Below are positions 1 through 9,086 of a DNA stretch of 64,000 bases, in pieces. Position 1 is the stretch's first letter. The number at the start of each line of letters is the position of its first letter. The stretch spans positions 56,756 through 120,755 of the forward strand of contig NZ_MRAV01000002.1 of assembly GCF_002752355.1 (NCBI RefSeq), given 5' to 3'. The position numbers and the translations under genes are program-made. The notes beneath the pieces were generated by a model. That model saw only the letters and a program-made list of their open reading frames with translations, made no database searches and was not told the origin of the DNA. The DNA is from Leucobacter sp. OLIS6. GTDB lineage: Bacteria; Actinomycetota; Actinomycetes; Actinomycetales; Microbacteriaceae.

Positions 1-1
1 G

Positions 2-637
2 GATACGTCGCAGCCGTACTCGCTGCTGCTCGGCGAGAGCTTCCGCAACCTCGTCATGATGTTCCCGAAGCACCTGCTTCCCGTGCCGTACGCCGAGCAG
101 CTCACCGCGGTCGTGCTCGGCGAGCAGCATCCCGCCCTCGCCTCGGTCGCGACGGCGTTCCTCGGGCAGTTCCCCGCCCAGCTGACCGCGATGAACGATC
201 CGCTGCGCGGCAAGCTCGCCCGCACCGCGCTCGACCTCGTCACCACACTCGTCTCGGGGATCGCCGACACGGATCCGGTGCAGCGGGACCCGCACCACCA
301 GCTGCTGCAGCGCATCTACGCCTACATCGACGACCATCTCGCGTCGCCGGATCTCTCGCCCGGGCGCATCGCGGCGGCGCACTACGTCTCGACGAGCCAC
401 CTGAGCGCGGTCTTCCGCCGCACCGGCACCACCGTGTCGGCCTGGATCCGGTCGCGACGGCTCGACCGCTGCCGGGCCGACCTGCTGGACCCCGTGCTCG
501 CCGATCGCACCGTCGCGAGCATCGCGGCCCGCTGGGGCTTCACCGAGGCCGCGTACTTCAGCCGCACGTTCAAGGCGACGTTCGGTGTCTCGCCGAGCGA
601 GCTGCGTCTCGGGGAGCGTCCCGCAACCGCTTCGTGA
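2..637 (+). CDS. AraC-family transcriptional regulator (5' end outside window)
   Basis: The reading frame is open from base 2, so the start lies upstream of the window; an internal ATG at 56 is probably not the true start. The last ~100 residues are a typical AraC double helix-turn-helix (RIYAYIDDHL, IAARWGF, YFSRTFKATFGVSPSELR). The sequence around RRLDRCRADLLDP resembles the subfamily with an AraC_binding_2 N-terminal domain, to which FeaR/NphR-like activators of aromatic-amine or nitrile genes belong. It lies 171 bp upstream of the MoaF-like gene and the LIV-type importer in the same direction and is a plausible activator of them; that link is inference. Confidence 0.85.
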   Translation, partial: DTSQPYSLLLGESFRNLVMMFPKHLLPVPYAEQLTAVVLGEQHPALASVATAFLGQFPAQLTAMNDPLRGKLARTALDLVTTLVSGIADTDPVQRDPHHQLLQRIYAYIDDHLASPDLSPGRIAAAHYVSTSHLSAVFRRTGTTVSAWIRSRRLDRCRADLLDPVLADRTVASIAARWGFTEAAYFSRTFKATFGVSPSELRLGERPATAS

Positions 638-709
638 CCCGGATTGACCGGATCGCCACGCCCCTTGTCGCTGCGCGAGCGGTGCGGTCCGGGTCGGCTC
701 ACCGCTCCC

Positions 710-715
710 TACAGT
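710..715 (+). promoter_or_regulatory. putative -10 box of the MoaF/LIV operon
   Basis: TACAGT fits the actinobacterial TANNNT -10 and is the best candidate between the AraC gene and the MoaF-like gene. It would give a leader of roughly 85 nt. No convincing -35 hexamer was seen, which would suit an activator-dependent promoter. Confidence 0.3.
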
Positions 716-808
716 GAGCGCAAGACGAGCATCGAAGCTCTCCAGTCGACGGCTGGGCGCGCGGTGCGACGTCCTCTCTGACCGACGCGCTGAAAGGACC
801 CCGGGACG

Positions 809-1636
809 ATGACGACCCCCGCAGCAGCACCCACCGCAGCCGAGCTGACCGCCGCGGATCCGAACGAGTGGCGGAGCTACGACGAGTTCGCGGCCGGGAT
901 CGATACCTACCGCCTGCCGAGCATCGACCTCGACGGACAGACGCTCGCACTGCTGCTCGACGACGGCACCGAGCTGCGCCTCGCCTTCGAGAACGGCGAG
1001 GTCGCCTGGTCGGCGAGCGGCTCCATCACGACCGCGGGCGAGCTGCGGGATCCCTACGACGCGGTACGGGTGCGCGAGGACGTCGTGTTCCTCAACCTGC
1101 CCGTCGAGACCCGCGAGCGCGAGGCGATCACGATCGTCTACTCCGAGCGCACCCACCGGGCGCTCGTGACCCGGTCCGAGATCGCCGAGTCCGAGACCGA
1201 GGGGGAGCCCCGCGTCGGGCAGACGTTCTGGGCGGCGACGACCGACCGCGGTACCGCCACCGGCGAGGTCCCCGGCCCGTCGCGCGACCTCATCGGCCGC
1301 CGCAACCTGTACCGATACAGCCCCGAGCACCTCTACGAGCACGTCTACATCTCGAGCGAGCGCTACGCCTGGCAGTGCGTCCAGGGCGTGCAGCGCGGCC
1401 ACGGCGACATGGACCTGTCGACCGTGTGGAAGTTCGAGGACGGCCTCTACCTGTTCTGCTTCCGCGAGTTCCGCATCGCCGTCGCGAGCGTCTGGCTGCA
1501 CGACCTCGGCACCCAGCTCATGACGACGGGCATCTTCCTCGGGATCACGGGCGACGGCCGGGCCGAGCACTCCCGGGCCGGCGGCCACGTCTACCCCCTC
1601 GGATCCGTCGCCTACCCCGACGTCCAGCCCGTCTGA
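809..1636 (+). CDS. MoaF-like protein
   Basis: 275 residues, starting at an ATG behind an AAAGGA ribosome-binding site at about 793-798. The protein has no signal peptide or membrane segment. Two beta-rich halves are visible; the second (YEHVYISSERYAWQC, DLSTVWKFEDGLYLFCFREF) resembles the C-terminal domain of MoaF. MoaF is named for molybdenum-cofactor/monoamine regulon genes of enterobacteria but its activity is not established, and lipocalin-like small-molecule binding has been proposed for the fold. It is the first gene of a unit leading into the LIV-type importer, so a role in handling the imported compound is likely but inferred. Assignment is from memory of the family. Confidence 0.6.
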   Translation: MTTPAAAPTAAELTAADPNEWRSYDEFAAGIDTYRLPSIDLDGQTLALLLDDGTELRLAFENGEVAWSASGSITTAGELRDPYDAVRVREDVVFLNLPVETREREAITIVYSERTHRALVTRSEIAESETEGEPRVGQTFWAATTDRGTATGEVPGPSRDLIGRRNLYRYSPEHLYEHVYISSERYAWQCVQGVQRGHGDMDLSTVWKFEDGLYLFCFREFRIAVASVWLHDLGTQLMTTGIFLGITGDGRAEHSRAGGHVYPLGSVAYPDVQPV

Positions 1637-1702
1637 CTCCGGAGCCCGAAGGCTCCGCGCCCCCGCAGTACCTCACCCTCACCTGTCCCGAGAGGAACCG
1701 AC

Positions 1703-2881
1703 ATGAAGAAACGACTCCTGGCGGCTGCGGCCCTGACCGCGGCCGCGGCGCTCGCGCTCAGCGGCTGCGCCGGAAGCGACGGCGGTGGCGGCGGGCCGAT
1801 CAAGCTCGGCTCCGTCAACACCATCAGCGGCCCGGCCACCTTCCCCGAGGCCTCGCAGGCTGCGAAGGCCGTGTTCGACGAGGTCAATGCCAAGGGCGGC
1901 ATCAACGGCCGCAAGATCGAATACAAGATCACCGACGACAAGGCCGACCCCGCAACAGCGACCGCGTCCGCCCGTCAGCTGATCGGCAGCGACGAGGTCG
2001 TCGCGCTGGTCGGTTCGGCGTCGCTGCTCGACTGCGAGATCAACGCGAAGTATTACGAGCAGGAGAAGGTGCGCTCGATCCAGGGCATCGGCGTCGACCC
2101 CGGCTGCTTCAAGTCGAAGAACATCGCGCCGGTCAACATCGGCCCGTTCAACGACACCACGCTCACCATGCTCTACGGGTCCGAGAAGCTCGGCCTCAGC
2201 GACCTGTGCGTGTTCACCAGCGTCATCGGCTCGACCGGCCCCTCCTACAAGGCCGCCGTCGACCGCTGGAGCTCGATCACCGGCAAGAAGCCCGTGCTCA
2301 TCGACGACACCGTGCCCTACGGCGGCGCCGATTACACGCCCTACATCGTGAAGGCGAAGAAGGCCGGCTGCAAGGCCATCGTCAGCAACGCCGTCGAGCC
2401 CGACGCGATCGGCCAGATCAAGGCCGCGAACCAGCAGGGCTGGGACGACGTCACCTTCCTGTTCCTCACCTCCACCTACAGCGAGAGCTTCGCGAAGGCC
2501 GTGTCGAACAGCGCGGCGGGCGTCTACGTCCCCGCCGAGTTCTACCCCTTCACCGAGGACAGCGACATCAACGCCGACTGGAAGGCGCTGATGAAGAAGA
2601 ACGACATCACCCTGACCTCGTTCAGCCAGGGCGGCTACCTCTCGGCCACGTTCATGGTCGAGGTGCTCAAGAGCATCAAGGGCGACATCACCCGCGAGAG
2701 CGTCGCCAAGGCGCTCGACGAGATGAAGCCGATCGAGAACCAGATGATCGCGTACCCGTACCAGTTCAAGCAGGTCGCCGCGCAGGACTACGAGCCCGGC
2801 GGCTGGCCGGTCGTGCTGAAGTCCGGCACGAACGCCTGGGCCAAGGCCGCGGACGACTGGCTGAAGCTGCCGTCGAAGTAA
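1703..2881 (+). CDS. LIV-type ABC transporter substrate-binding lipoprotein
   Basis: 392 residues with a lipoprotein signal: MKKR, a hydrophobic Ala/Leu stretch and the lipobox LSGC, so it should be anchored to the outer face of the membrane. The mature part has the periplasmic-binding-protein type I fold of Leu/Ile/Val-binding proteins (KLGSVNTISGPATFPEASQAAKAVFDEVN...GGINGRKIEYKITDDKADP). A GAGAGGAAC-type ribosome-binding site precedes the ATG. The ligand cannot be read from sequence; LIV-type receptors bind amino acids, amides, urea or aromatic acids. A strong hairpin follows the gene before the permease genes, which may raise its expression relative to them. Confidence 0.92.
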   Translation: MKKRLLAAAALTAAAALALSGCAGSDGGGGGPIKLGSVNTISGPATFPEASQAAKAVFDEVNAKGGINGRKIEYKITDDKADPATATASARQLIGSDEVVALVGSASLLDCEINAKYYEQEKVRSIQGIGVDPGCFKSKNIAPVNIGPFNDTTLTMLYGSEKLGLSDLCVFTSVIGSTGPSYKAAVDRWSSITGKKPVLIDDTVPYGGADYTPYIVKAKKAGCKAIVSNAVEPDAIGQIKAANQQGWDDVTFLFLTSTYSESFAKAVSNSAAGVYVPAEFYPFTEDSDINADWKALMKKNDITLTSFSQGGYLSATFMVEVLKSIKGDITRESVAKALDEMKPIENQMIAYPYQFKQVAAQDYEPGGWPVVLKSGTNAWAKAADDWLKLPSK

Positions 2882-2896
2882 CCGCTCCGCTCCCGC

Positions 2897-2935
2897 GCCC
2901 GGTGGGGCAGAACCTCGGGTTCTGCCCCACCGGGC
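2897..2935 (+). terminator. strong intra-operon hairpin after the binding-protein gene
   Basis: Perfect 18-bp stem (GCCCGGTGGGGCAGAACC and its complement) with a TCG loop, 16 bp after the stop codon and 82 bp before livH. There is no T-run. It probably acts as a partial terminator or 3' mRNA stabiliser, leaving excess binding-protein transcript over permease transcript. Confidence 0.7.
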
Positions 2936-3017
2936 GCTCCGGTCCCATCGATCCCACCGCAGAGGTTCCCATGCACCACACACCCGCATCGCGCGGCCCC
3001 CGCACCCGGGGGCACGC

Positions 3018-3893
3018 GTGAACGGCGGCGCGCTCCTCCAGGGCGCGCTCTCCGGACTCGCCGCGGGCGGCGTCTACGCCGTCTTCGCCGTCACGCTCAC
3101 CCTCATGTCCCGCCTCGTGCGCGTCGTCAACTTCGCGCAGGCGGCCACCGGCATGTTCGCCGCGTTCATCTCCGTCTGGTTCGCGAGCAAGCTCGGGATC
3201 CCCGTCTGGCTCGCGACGATCGCCGGCGTCATCGTCGGCGCCCTGCTCAGCGCGCTCATCGGCTGGATCGCGGCGACCTGGCTCGCCGAGGCCGATCTAT
3301 CGACCCGCTCGGCCATGACCGTCGCCCCGTTCCTGCTGCTCATGTCGCTCTCCTACATCATGTTCGGCAACAAGCCCCAGCCCTTCGCCCCGATCTTCGA
3401 CGGCGCCGCGTTCAGCGTCGCCGGCGTGGTCGTGAGCTGGGTCACCGTCGTCACCGTCTCGCTCGCGATCCTCGTGGCGCTCGCCGCCGCGGTCGTGCTG
3501 CGCAAGACCACCATCGGCACGAAACTGCGCGCGCTGTCGGACCGCCCCACCACGGCGGAGCTGATCGGCATCGCGTCGAAGCCGCTGTCGATCGGGGTCT
3601 GGGCCGTCACCGGCGCGGTCAGCGCGGTCACGGTGCTGATCATCGCTCCCACGCAGTCGAACGACGCGGTGAGCCTGTCGATGCTCATCATCCCCGCCGC
3701 CGCCGCGGCGCTGCTCGGCGGGTTCAAACGGCTCGACCTCGCGGTCGTCGGCGGTCTGCTGCTCGGTCTCGTCGGCGGCATGGTGGCGCAGGTGTCCGAG
3801 CTGACGCTCGTGCGCAGCTTCGTCCCGCTCGTGTTCATCGTCGTCCTCCTCCTGTGGTCCCAGAGAAAGGCGGTGTGGGATGCTGCTCGCTAA
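3018..3893 (+). CDS. livH: LIV-type ABC transporter permease, LivH family
   Basis: 291 residues with about 8 hydrophobic segments. The opening LLQGALSGLAAGGVYAVFAVTLTLM is characteristic of LivH-type inner-membrane permeases. It starts at GTG, 15-20 nt after a purine-rich stretch, and runs into the next gene, overlapping it by 14 bp, so the two are translationally coupled. It would form the transmembrane channel together with the LivM part of the next protein. The specificity assignment to branched-chain amino acids is only by family. Confidence 0.9.
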   Translation: MNGGALLQGALSGLAAGGVYAVFAVTLTLMSRLVRVVNFAQAATGMFAAFISVWFASKLGIPVWLATIAGVIVGALLSALIGWIAATWLAEADLSTRSAMTVAPFLLLMSLSYIMFGNKPQPFAPIFDGAAFSVAGVVVSWVTVVTVSLAILVALAAAVVLRKTTIGTKLRALSDRPTTAELIGIASKPLSIGVWAVTGAVSAVTVLIIAPTQSNDAVSLSMLIIPAAAAALLGGFKRLDLAVVGGLLLGLVGGMVAQVSELTLVRSFVPLVFIVVLLLWSQRKAVWDAAR

Positions 3894-5637
3894 CCGCTCC
3901 CTCCGCGTCGCGCTGCCGTTCGTGGTGGCGGTGCTCGCCCTCGGCGTCGGCTGGGCCCTGAGCGTCGGACTCTCGGGCTACGTCGTCTATCTCGCGATCA
4001 GCATGGTGACCGCGACGATCGCGATCCTCGGTCTCGGCATCGTCACGGGCTCGGCGGGCATCATCGCGCTCTGCCAGCTCACCTTCGGCGCGATCGGCGC
4101 CTGGATCGTCTCGTGGCTCAACGTGTCGCACGCACCCGGCGGCTTCATCGTCTGGCTCATCGCGGGCGGCATCGGCGCAGGCGTCGCGGGCGTGATCATC
4201 GGCTTGCCGGCGCTCCGCCTGCGCGGTGTGAACCTGGCGGTCGTCACCCTCGGCTTCGCCGCGGCGTTCGACGTGCTGCTCGTGCAGACGCAGTTCCCCG
4301 GCCAGGCCGACGGCGCGCAGATCGAGCGGCCCGCCATGTTCTCGAGCGACCGGCAGTTCTTCTTCTTCGCGATCATCGTGCTCGTGATCTGCGCGCTCGG
4401 CGTGTTCCTGTTGCAGCGCAGCCGCATCGGCAGCAGCTGGAAGGCCGTCGCCTTCTCGGAGCGCGGCACCGCGGCCGTCGGCCAGAGCGTCAGCGCGGCC
4501 AAGCTGTCGGCCTTCGCGGTCAGCGCCGCGCTCGGCGGCGTCTCGGGCGGGCTGCTGGCCGGCCAGGTCGGAATCCCGTACGCCTCGAGCTTCACCCCGA
4601 TCCAGTCGCTCGCCCTCTACATCCTCGCGATCATGAGCGGCGCCTACCTGATCGACATGGCGATCTTCGGCGGGATCCTGTGGGTGCTCGTGCCCGAGCT
4701 GCTGAAGCGCTGGGGCGTGCCCCAGGACTGGGGCTTCGTCGTCTTCGGCGTGCTGGGCATCCAGGCGCTCACGAGCGGATCGAACCTCGGCGAGGCGATC
4801 CGCTCAGGCATCCGCAAGCGGGCCAAACGCCGAAAGGCGGCGGCGGTCGACCCGGGGTCGGTGACGACGAGCGTGCTCGACGTGTTCGCCGTGCCCGAGG
4901 CCGAGGAGCCCGTGCCCGCGGACGCGCCGCCCGTGCTCGAGGTACGCGGGCTCGGCGTGCAGTTCGGTGCGCTGAAGGCGCTCGACGACGTCTCGCTGCG
5001 GGTGCGTCCACGCTCGATCATGGGGCTCATCGGCCCGAACGGCGCCGGCAAGTCGACCTTCGTCGACGCGGTGAGCGGCTTCCTGCCGCAGCACACGGGC
5101 GCGGTCGAGCTCGACGGCACCGACATCAGCCGGCTGTCGCCGGTGTCGCGGGCCCGGAAGGGCCTGCGCCGCACCTTCCAGCAGGATCGGGTGCCGCCCC
5201 AGCTCACGGTCGAGGCCTACGTGCGCTTCGTCGCCCGCCGGGCGCTCGACCGCGACGAGCTGGCCGATGCGCTCGCGTTCCTCGGCTGCCCGCCACCCGA
5301 GGAGCAGCTCGCGAACGTCGACGTCGGCACCCGCCGACTGATCGAGGTCGCCGCGGCGGTGCTCTCGGGGCCGCGCGTGCTGATCCTCGACGAGCCGGCC
5401 GCCGGGCTCTCGCACGAGGAGCACCTGCAGTTCGGGCAGCGCCTCACCCGGATCCCGTCGCGCTTCGACACGGCGATCGTGATCATCGAGCACGACCTCG
5501 ATCTGGTGCGCACCGTCTGCACCGAGCTCACCGTGCTCGACTTCGGTCGGGTGCTCGCCCAGGGCGAGGCCGGATCGGTGCTGGAGGATCCGGCCGTCGT
5601 GGCCGCATACATGGGAGACGCGGAGGTGACGCAGTGA
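3880..5637 (+). CDS. fused LivM permease - LivG ATPase
   Basis: 585 residues, about twice the usual length, because two ABC subunits are one polypeptide. Residues 1 to ~305 are a LivM-type permease with multiple hydrophobic helices and the conserved RLRGVNLAVVTLGFAAAFD segment. After a basic, charged linker (~310-345), residues ~350-580 are a LivG-type ATPase: Walker A GPNGAGKST near 385, Walker B VLILDEPAAGLS near 500 and a switch histidine in EHDL. The ABC signature is degenerate (DVGTRRL instead of LSGGQ), as is common in LivG. The start ATG has GAGAAAGG 9 nt upstream. The frame is uninterrupted, so this is a real fusion and not a frameshift artefact as far as the sequence shows. Confidence 0.9.
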   Translation: MLLANRSLRVALPFVVAVLALGVGWALSVGLSGYVVYLAISMVTATIAILGLGIVTGSAGIIALCQLTFGAIGAWIVSWLNVSHAPGGFIVWLIAGGIGAGVAGVIIGLPALRLRGVNLAVVTLGFAAAFDVLLVQTQFPGQADGAQIERPAMFSSDRQFFFFAIIVLVICALGVFLLQRSRIGSSWKAVAFSERGTAAVGQSVSAAKLSAFAVSAALGGVSGGLLAGQVGIPYASSFTPIQSLALYILAIMSGAYLIDMAIFGGILWVLVPELLKRWGVPQDWGFVVFGVLGIQALTSGSNLGEAIRSGIRKRAKRRKAAAVDPGSVTTSVLDVFAVPEAEEPVPADAPPVLEVRGLGVQFGALKALDDVSLRVRPRSIMGLIGPNGAGKSTFVDAVSGFLPQHTGAVELDGTDISRLSPVSRARKGLRRTFQQDRVPPQLTVEAYVRFVARRALDRDELADALAFLGCPPPEEQLANVDVGTRRLIEVAAAVLSGPRVLILDEPAAGLSHEEHLQFGQRLTRIPSRFDTAIVIIEHDLDLVRTVCTELTVLDFGRVLAQGEAGSVLEDPAVVAAYMGDAEVTQ

Positions 5638-6329
5638 GCGAACTGCAGTTGAGCGGAACGACCGTCAGCCGGGGAGCCGGACCCGTGGTCTCGGGGGTCG
5701 ACCTCGTGCTCCGCGAGGGCGAGATCCTCGCGCTCGTCGGACCGAACGGGGCGGGCAAGACGAGCCTGCTCGAATCGGTGTCGGGCGTGATCCCGCACTC
5801 GTCGGGCGACATCTCGGTCGACGGCCGGTCGATGGCGAAGTGGGGCCGCGTGCAGCGCGCTCGCGCAGGCATCGCGCACATCGAGCAGGGCCGCGCGATC
5901 TTCCCGTCGCTCACCGTGCGCGAGAACCTGCTGCTCACCGCGAAGAACGACGCGGGTGTGCAAGAGGTGCTGGCGTCGTTCCCCGAGCTCGAGAAGCGCA
6001 TCGACGCGCAGTCGGCGCTGCTCTCGGGCGGCGAGCAGCAGATGGTGGTGCTGGCGCGCGCGTTCGCGTCGAAGCCGCGGTTCCTGCTGATCGACGAGAT
6101 GTCGCTCGGCCTCGCACCGGTGGTGTTCATGCGGCTGCTGCCGCTGATCCAGCAGATCGCGGCGACCGGGGTCGGGGTGCTGCTCGTCGAGCAGTTCACC
6201 CACCTCGCGCTCGGCATCGCCGACGAGGCGATGGTGCTCGCGAGCGGCCGCGTCAGCCATGCGCAGGGGCCGGCGAAGGCGCTCGAGCAGGATCCTGAGC
6301 TGCTGCGGCGGGCGTACCTGGGCGGGTGA
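5634..6329 (+). CDS. livF: LIV-type ABC transporter ATP-binding protein, LivF family
   Basis: 231 residues starting at GTG in a 4-bp GTGA overlap with the fused gene. Walker A GPNGAGKTS, signature LSGGEQQMVVLARA, Walker B FLLIDEMSLGLAP and the VEQF switch region are all present, typical of LivF. It is the second ATPase of the importer and pairs with the ATPase half of the LivM-LivG fusion. It is the last gene of the operon; a strong bidirectional terminator follows six bases later. Confidence 0.92.
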   Translation: MSELQLSGTTVSRGAGPVVSGVDLVLREGEILALVGPNGAGKTSLLESVSGVIPHSSGDISVDGRSMAKWGRVQRARAGIAHIEQGRAIFPSLTVRENLLLTAKNDAGVQEVLASFPELEKRIDAQSALLSGGEQQMVVLARAFASKPRFLLIDEMSLGLAPVVFMRLLPLIQQIAATGVGVLLVEQFTHLALGIADEAMVLASGRVSHAQGPAKALEQDPELLRRAYLGG

Positions 6330-6334
6330 CTCCG

Positions 6335-6387
6335 CGAACGCCGAAGGGCGGGCCCGGCTTCTCGCCGGGCCCGCCCTTCGGCGTTCG
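6335..6387. terminator. bidirectional terminator between livF and the SDR gene
   Basis: Perfect 23-bp inverted repeat (arms 6335-6357 and 6365-6387, starting CGAACGCCGAAGGGCGGGCC) with a 7-nt loop. It lies exactly between two convergent stop codons and can serve both. Confidence 0.85.
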
Positions 6388-6394
6388 GGTGCGA

Positions 6395-7222
6395 CTACAT
6401 GCCCGCGTGCTCGAACGCGATGGTCGGCAGGTCGACGACGTGGGCGCCTCCGTCGGCGACGAGCACCGATCCGGTCACGTACGACGACTGCGCGGATCCG
6501 AGGAAACGCGCGATGGACGCGATCTCGGCGGGCTCCGCCGGTCGGCCGAGGGGGACGTCCCGGGTCACCGCGGCGTACCCGGCCGCGCGGTCCGCGATCT
6601 CGGGAGCGGCCTGTGCGAACTCGTCCATCTCGGCATCGGCCATGGGCGTGCGCACCCACCCCGGGCAGATCGCGTTGACGCGCACGCCCTTCGCGCCGTA
6701 ATCGCGGGCGAGGCTGCGCGTCAGGCCGATGAGGGCGTGCTTGCCGACCGTGTAGCCCGCGACGGAGGGACCGGCGAAGAGCCCGGCGAGCGATGACACG
6801 ATGACGATCTGGGCGCCGCCGTGCTCCGCGGCCGCGTCGATCAGCGCGGGCAGCGATTCGCGGGCCATCACGAAGGCCGTCGACAGGTTGACGCTGATCG
6901 CGGCGTCCCAGTCGGCGTCGCTCGTCTCGCCGACCGACGAGAAGCCGTGGCCGCCCGCGTTCGCGACGAGCACGTCGAGGCGTCCGAAGCGGCGTACGAT
7001 CTCGGCGACGGCGGCCCGGGCGGACGCGCCGTCGGCCGCGTCGGCGACGATCGCGGTCCCGCCGATGCGCTGCGCGACGACCTCGATCGGCTCGCGGCGT
7101 CGACCCAGCACCACGACGGTGGCGCCCTCTGCCGCGAACCGCTCGGCGACCGCGGCGCCGATGCCGGTCCCGCCTCCGGTGATGGCGACCACGCGCCCCT
7201 GTACGTCCGTGCTTCCGGTCAT
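6395..7222 (-). CDS. SDR-family NAD(P)-dependent oxidoreductase
   Basis: 275 residues. Classical short-chain dehydrogenase features: cofactor motif TGGGTGIG near the N-terminus, NAG motif (LVANAGG), catalytic Ser of IVSSLAG and the Tyr/Lys pair of GYTVGKHAL, and PGWVRTPM after the last helix. The ATG is chosen because GAGGAAGAG lies 5-6 nt upstream. It is probably soluble and interconverts an alcohol and a ketone or aldehyde; the substrate is unknown. It is convergent to the LIV operon and divergent from the amidohydrolase gene, with which it may form a catabolic set. Confidence 0.88.
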   Translation of the reverse strand: MTGSTDVQGRVVAITGGGTGIGAAVAERFAAEGATVVVLGRRREPIEVVAQRIGGTAIVADAADGASARAAVAEIVRRFGRLDVLVANAGGHGFSSVGETSDADWDAAISVNLSTAFVMARESLPALIDAAAEHGGAQIVIVSSLAGLFAGPSVAGYTVGKHALIGLTRSLARDYGAKGVRVNAICPGWVRTPMADAEMDEFAQAAPEIADRAAGYAAVTRDVPLGRPAEPAEIASIARFLGSAQSSYVTGSVLVADGGAHVVDLPTIAFEHAGM

Positions 7223-7420
7223 CCGGCTCTTCCTCTCGTTCGTCGGCGACTCTGCCGTGCCCTCATCCTGCCGCCGGTCGGGAGCCCGCGCGCGGATCGG
7301 TCCCGCATGCGCAACAGCGCTGTCCTCACGGTCAACGTCGCCGGATCCATCGTCGGAATACTGGATCGGGGTGCCGTTCGCGCGCACCCACGAGCTTCCG
7401 CACACAGACAGGAGTCGACG

Positions 7421-9058
7421 ATGACCCACCCCGATCTGATCCTCACCGGCGCCCGCGTCTACACCGCGGATCCGACCCGTCCGCGGGCCGAGGCGATCGC
7501 GGTGACCGGCGGGCGGATCACGGCCGTCGGCACGGACGCCGAGGTCGCGGAGCTGGCCGGGCCCCGTACCGAGCGCCGCGCGCTCGACGGCGCGTTCCTG
7601 ATGCCCGGCCTGGTCGACGTGCACAACCACCACGCGATCGCCGGCCAGGAGGACCTGTTCGAGCTGCGCCTGCCGCTCGGCGCGCACCTCGACGGGATCG
7701 CCGACGCGGTGCGCGCGTACGCCGAGGGGCTGCCGGCCGATGCCTGGATCGTCGGCGGGCCGTGGGCCAGCGACCGGCTCGGCGAGATCGACTCCGCGGA
7801 GGCGCTGGCCCTGCTCGACGCGGCCGCGGGCGGACGCCCGGTGATGCTCTCCGACGATTCGCACCACAACCGGTGGGCGAGTTCGCGCGCGATGGAGCTC
7901 GCCGGGATCGCCGCGGGCGACGACGGCGTCTCGCTCGACGCCGAGGGGCGGCCGACCGGCGTGCTCATCGAGGCGGCGGGGATCCCGGTCGCGCAGGCGC
8001 ACCGCGCCGTGGGTGCGCTGACCGCCGAGCAGGATCGGGCCGCCTCGCGCCGCGGGGTGGCGATGCTCAGCGAGTACGGGATCACGGCGTTCCAGGACGC
8101 GGGTGTCTCGACGCAGACCCTCGAAGCGCTGCGCGCGCTCGACGCCGACGGCGAGCTCGACGCGTGGGTCGTCACCTCGATGCTCGTGAACGACGAGATC
8201 TTCGGGCACGACGTGATCGGCGAGGCACTGGTCTTCGGCGGCGAGCGGTTCCGCACCGATCACCACCGGCCCGACTTCGTGAAGATCTTCCTCGATGGGG
8301 TGCCGCCGACCCGCACGGGCGCGTTCCTCGAGCCCTACCTGCCCGATGAACTGCACGGCGACCACTTCCACGGCGACACGCTGCTCGATCCGGCGGAGCT
8401 GACCGACTGGCTGCGCCGCGTCGCCGAGGTCGGCATCTCGGCCAAGATCCACTGCACGGGCGACGCCTCGGTGCACGCGGTGCTGAACGCGGTCGAGACG
8501 CTGCGCGGCGAGGGGTTCACCGAGACGCGGTACCAGGTGGCGCACGGCCAGTTCGTGCACCCCGACGACATCCCGCGATTCGCGGCACTCGGCGTCTCGG
8601 CCGACATCTCGCCGTTCATCTGGGTGCCCGGCCCCATCGTGGAGGCGATCCGCGAGGTGCTGCCCCGGGACCGTGCCGACCGCATGCAGCCGAACCGCTC
8701 GCTCATCGACGCCGGCGCGATCGTCGCCGGCGGCTCGGACTGGCCGGTGTCGGCGTCGCCGAACGCCTGGGAGGGGATCCACGGTCTCGTGACTCGGGAG
8801 GACCCGAGCGGGGAGTACCCCGGCACGCTGTGGCCCGAGGAGGCGATCACGCTCGACGAGGCGATCGCGGTGTTCACGATCAACGCGGCCGAAGCCATGG
8901 GGCTCGCCGCCGAGACGGGGTCGCTGGAGGTCGGCAAATCGGCCGACTTCGTGCTGCTCGACCGCGACCCCTTCGCGCACCCGGCGAACGAGCTCGTGCG
9001 TACCCGGGTCGACGAGACCTGGTTCGCCGGCCGGCGGGTGTTCGTGCGCGAGGCGTAG
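7421..9058 (+). CDS. amidohydrolase, YtcJ-like
   Basis: 545 residues, cytoplasmic. The beginning (DLILTGARVYTADPTRPRAEAIAVTGGRI), the metal motif VDVHNHH near residue 67, and later KIHCTGDASVHAVL and GSDWPVS are those of the Amidohydro_3/YtcJ group of metal-dependent hydrolases. Members hydrolyse amide or formamide-type bonds or lactones, but most are uncharacterised. CAGGAG lies just upstream of the ATG. With the neighbouring importer and SDR it may process an imported nitrogen compound. Confidence 0.85.
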   Translation: MTHPDLILTGARVYTADPTRPRAEAIAVTGGRITAVGTDAEVAELAGPRTERRALDGAFLMPGLVDVHNHHAIAGQEDLFELRLPLGAHLDGIADAVRAYAEGLPADAWIVGGPWASDRLGEIDSAEALALLDAAAGGRPVMLSDDSHHNRWASSRAMELAGIAAGDDGVSLDAEGRPTGVLIEAAGIPVAQAHRAVGALTAEQDRAASRRGVAMLSEYGITAFQDAGVSTQTLEALRALDADGELDAWVVTSMLVNDEIFGHDVIGEALVFGGERFRTDHHRPDFVKIFLDGVPPTRTGAFLEPYLPDELHGDHFHGDTLLDPAELTDWLRRVAEVGISAKIHCTGDASVHAVLNAVETLRGEGFTETRYQVAHGQFVHPDDIPRFAALGVSADISPFIWVPGPIVEAIREVLPRDRADRMQPNRSLIDAGAIVAGGSDWPVSASPNAWEGIHGLVTREDPSGEYPGTLWPEEAITLDEAIAVFTINAAEAMGLAAETGSLEVGKSADFVLLDRDPFAHPANELVRTRVDETWFAGRRVFVREA

Positions 9059-9086
9059 GCGGGTCGGCCGCGCCCGCGGCGATCGC

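Noticed and set aside
868..3021. Long plus-strand frame covering the MoaF-like gene and the binding-protein gene
   Set aside because: Arg/Pro-rich composition and overlap with two well-supported genes; it is a shadow frame of high-GC DNA.
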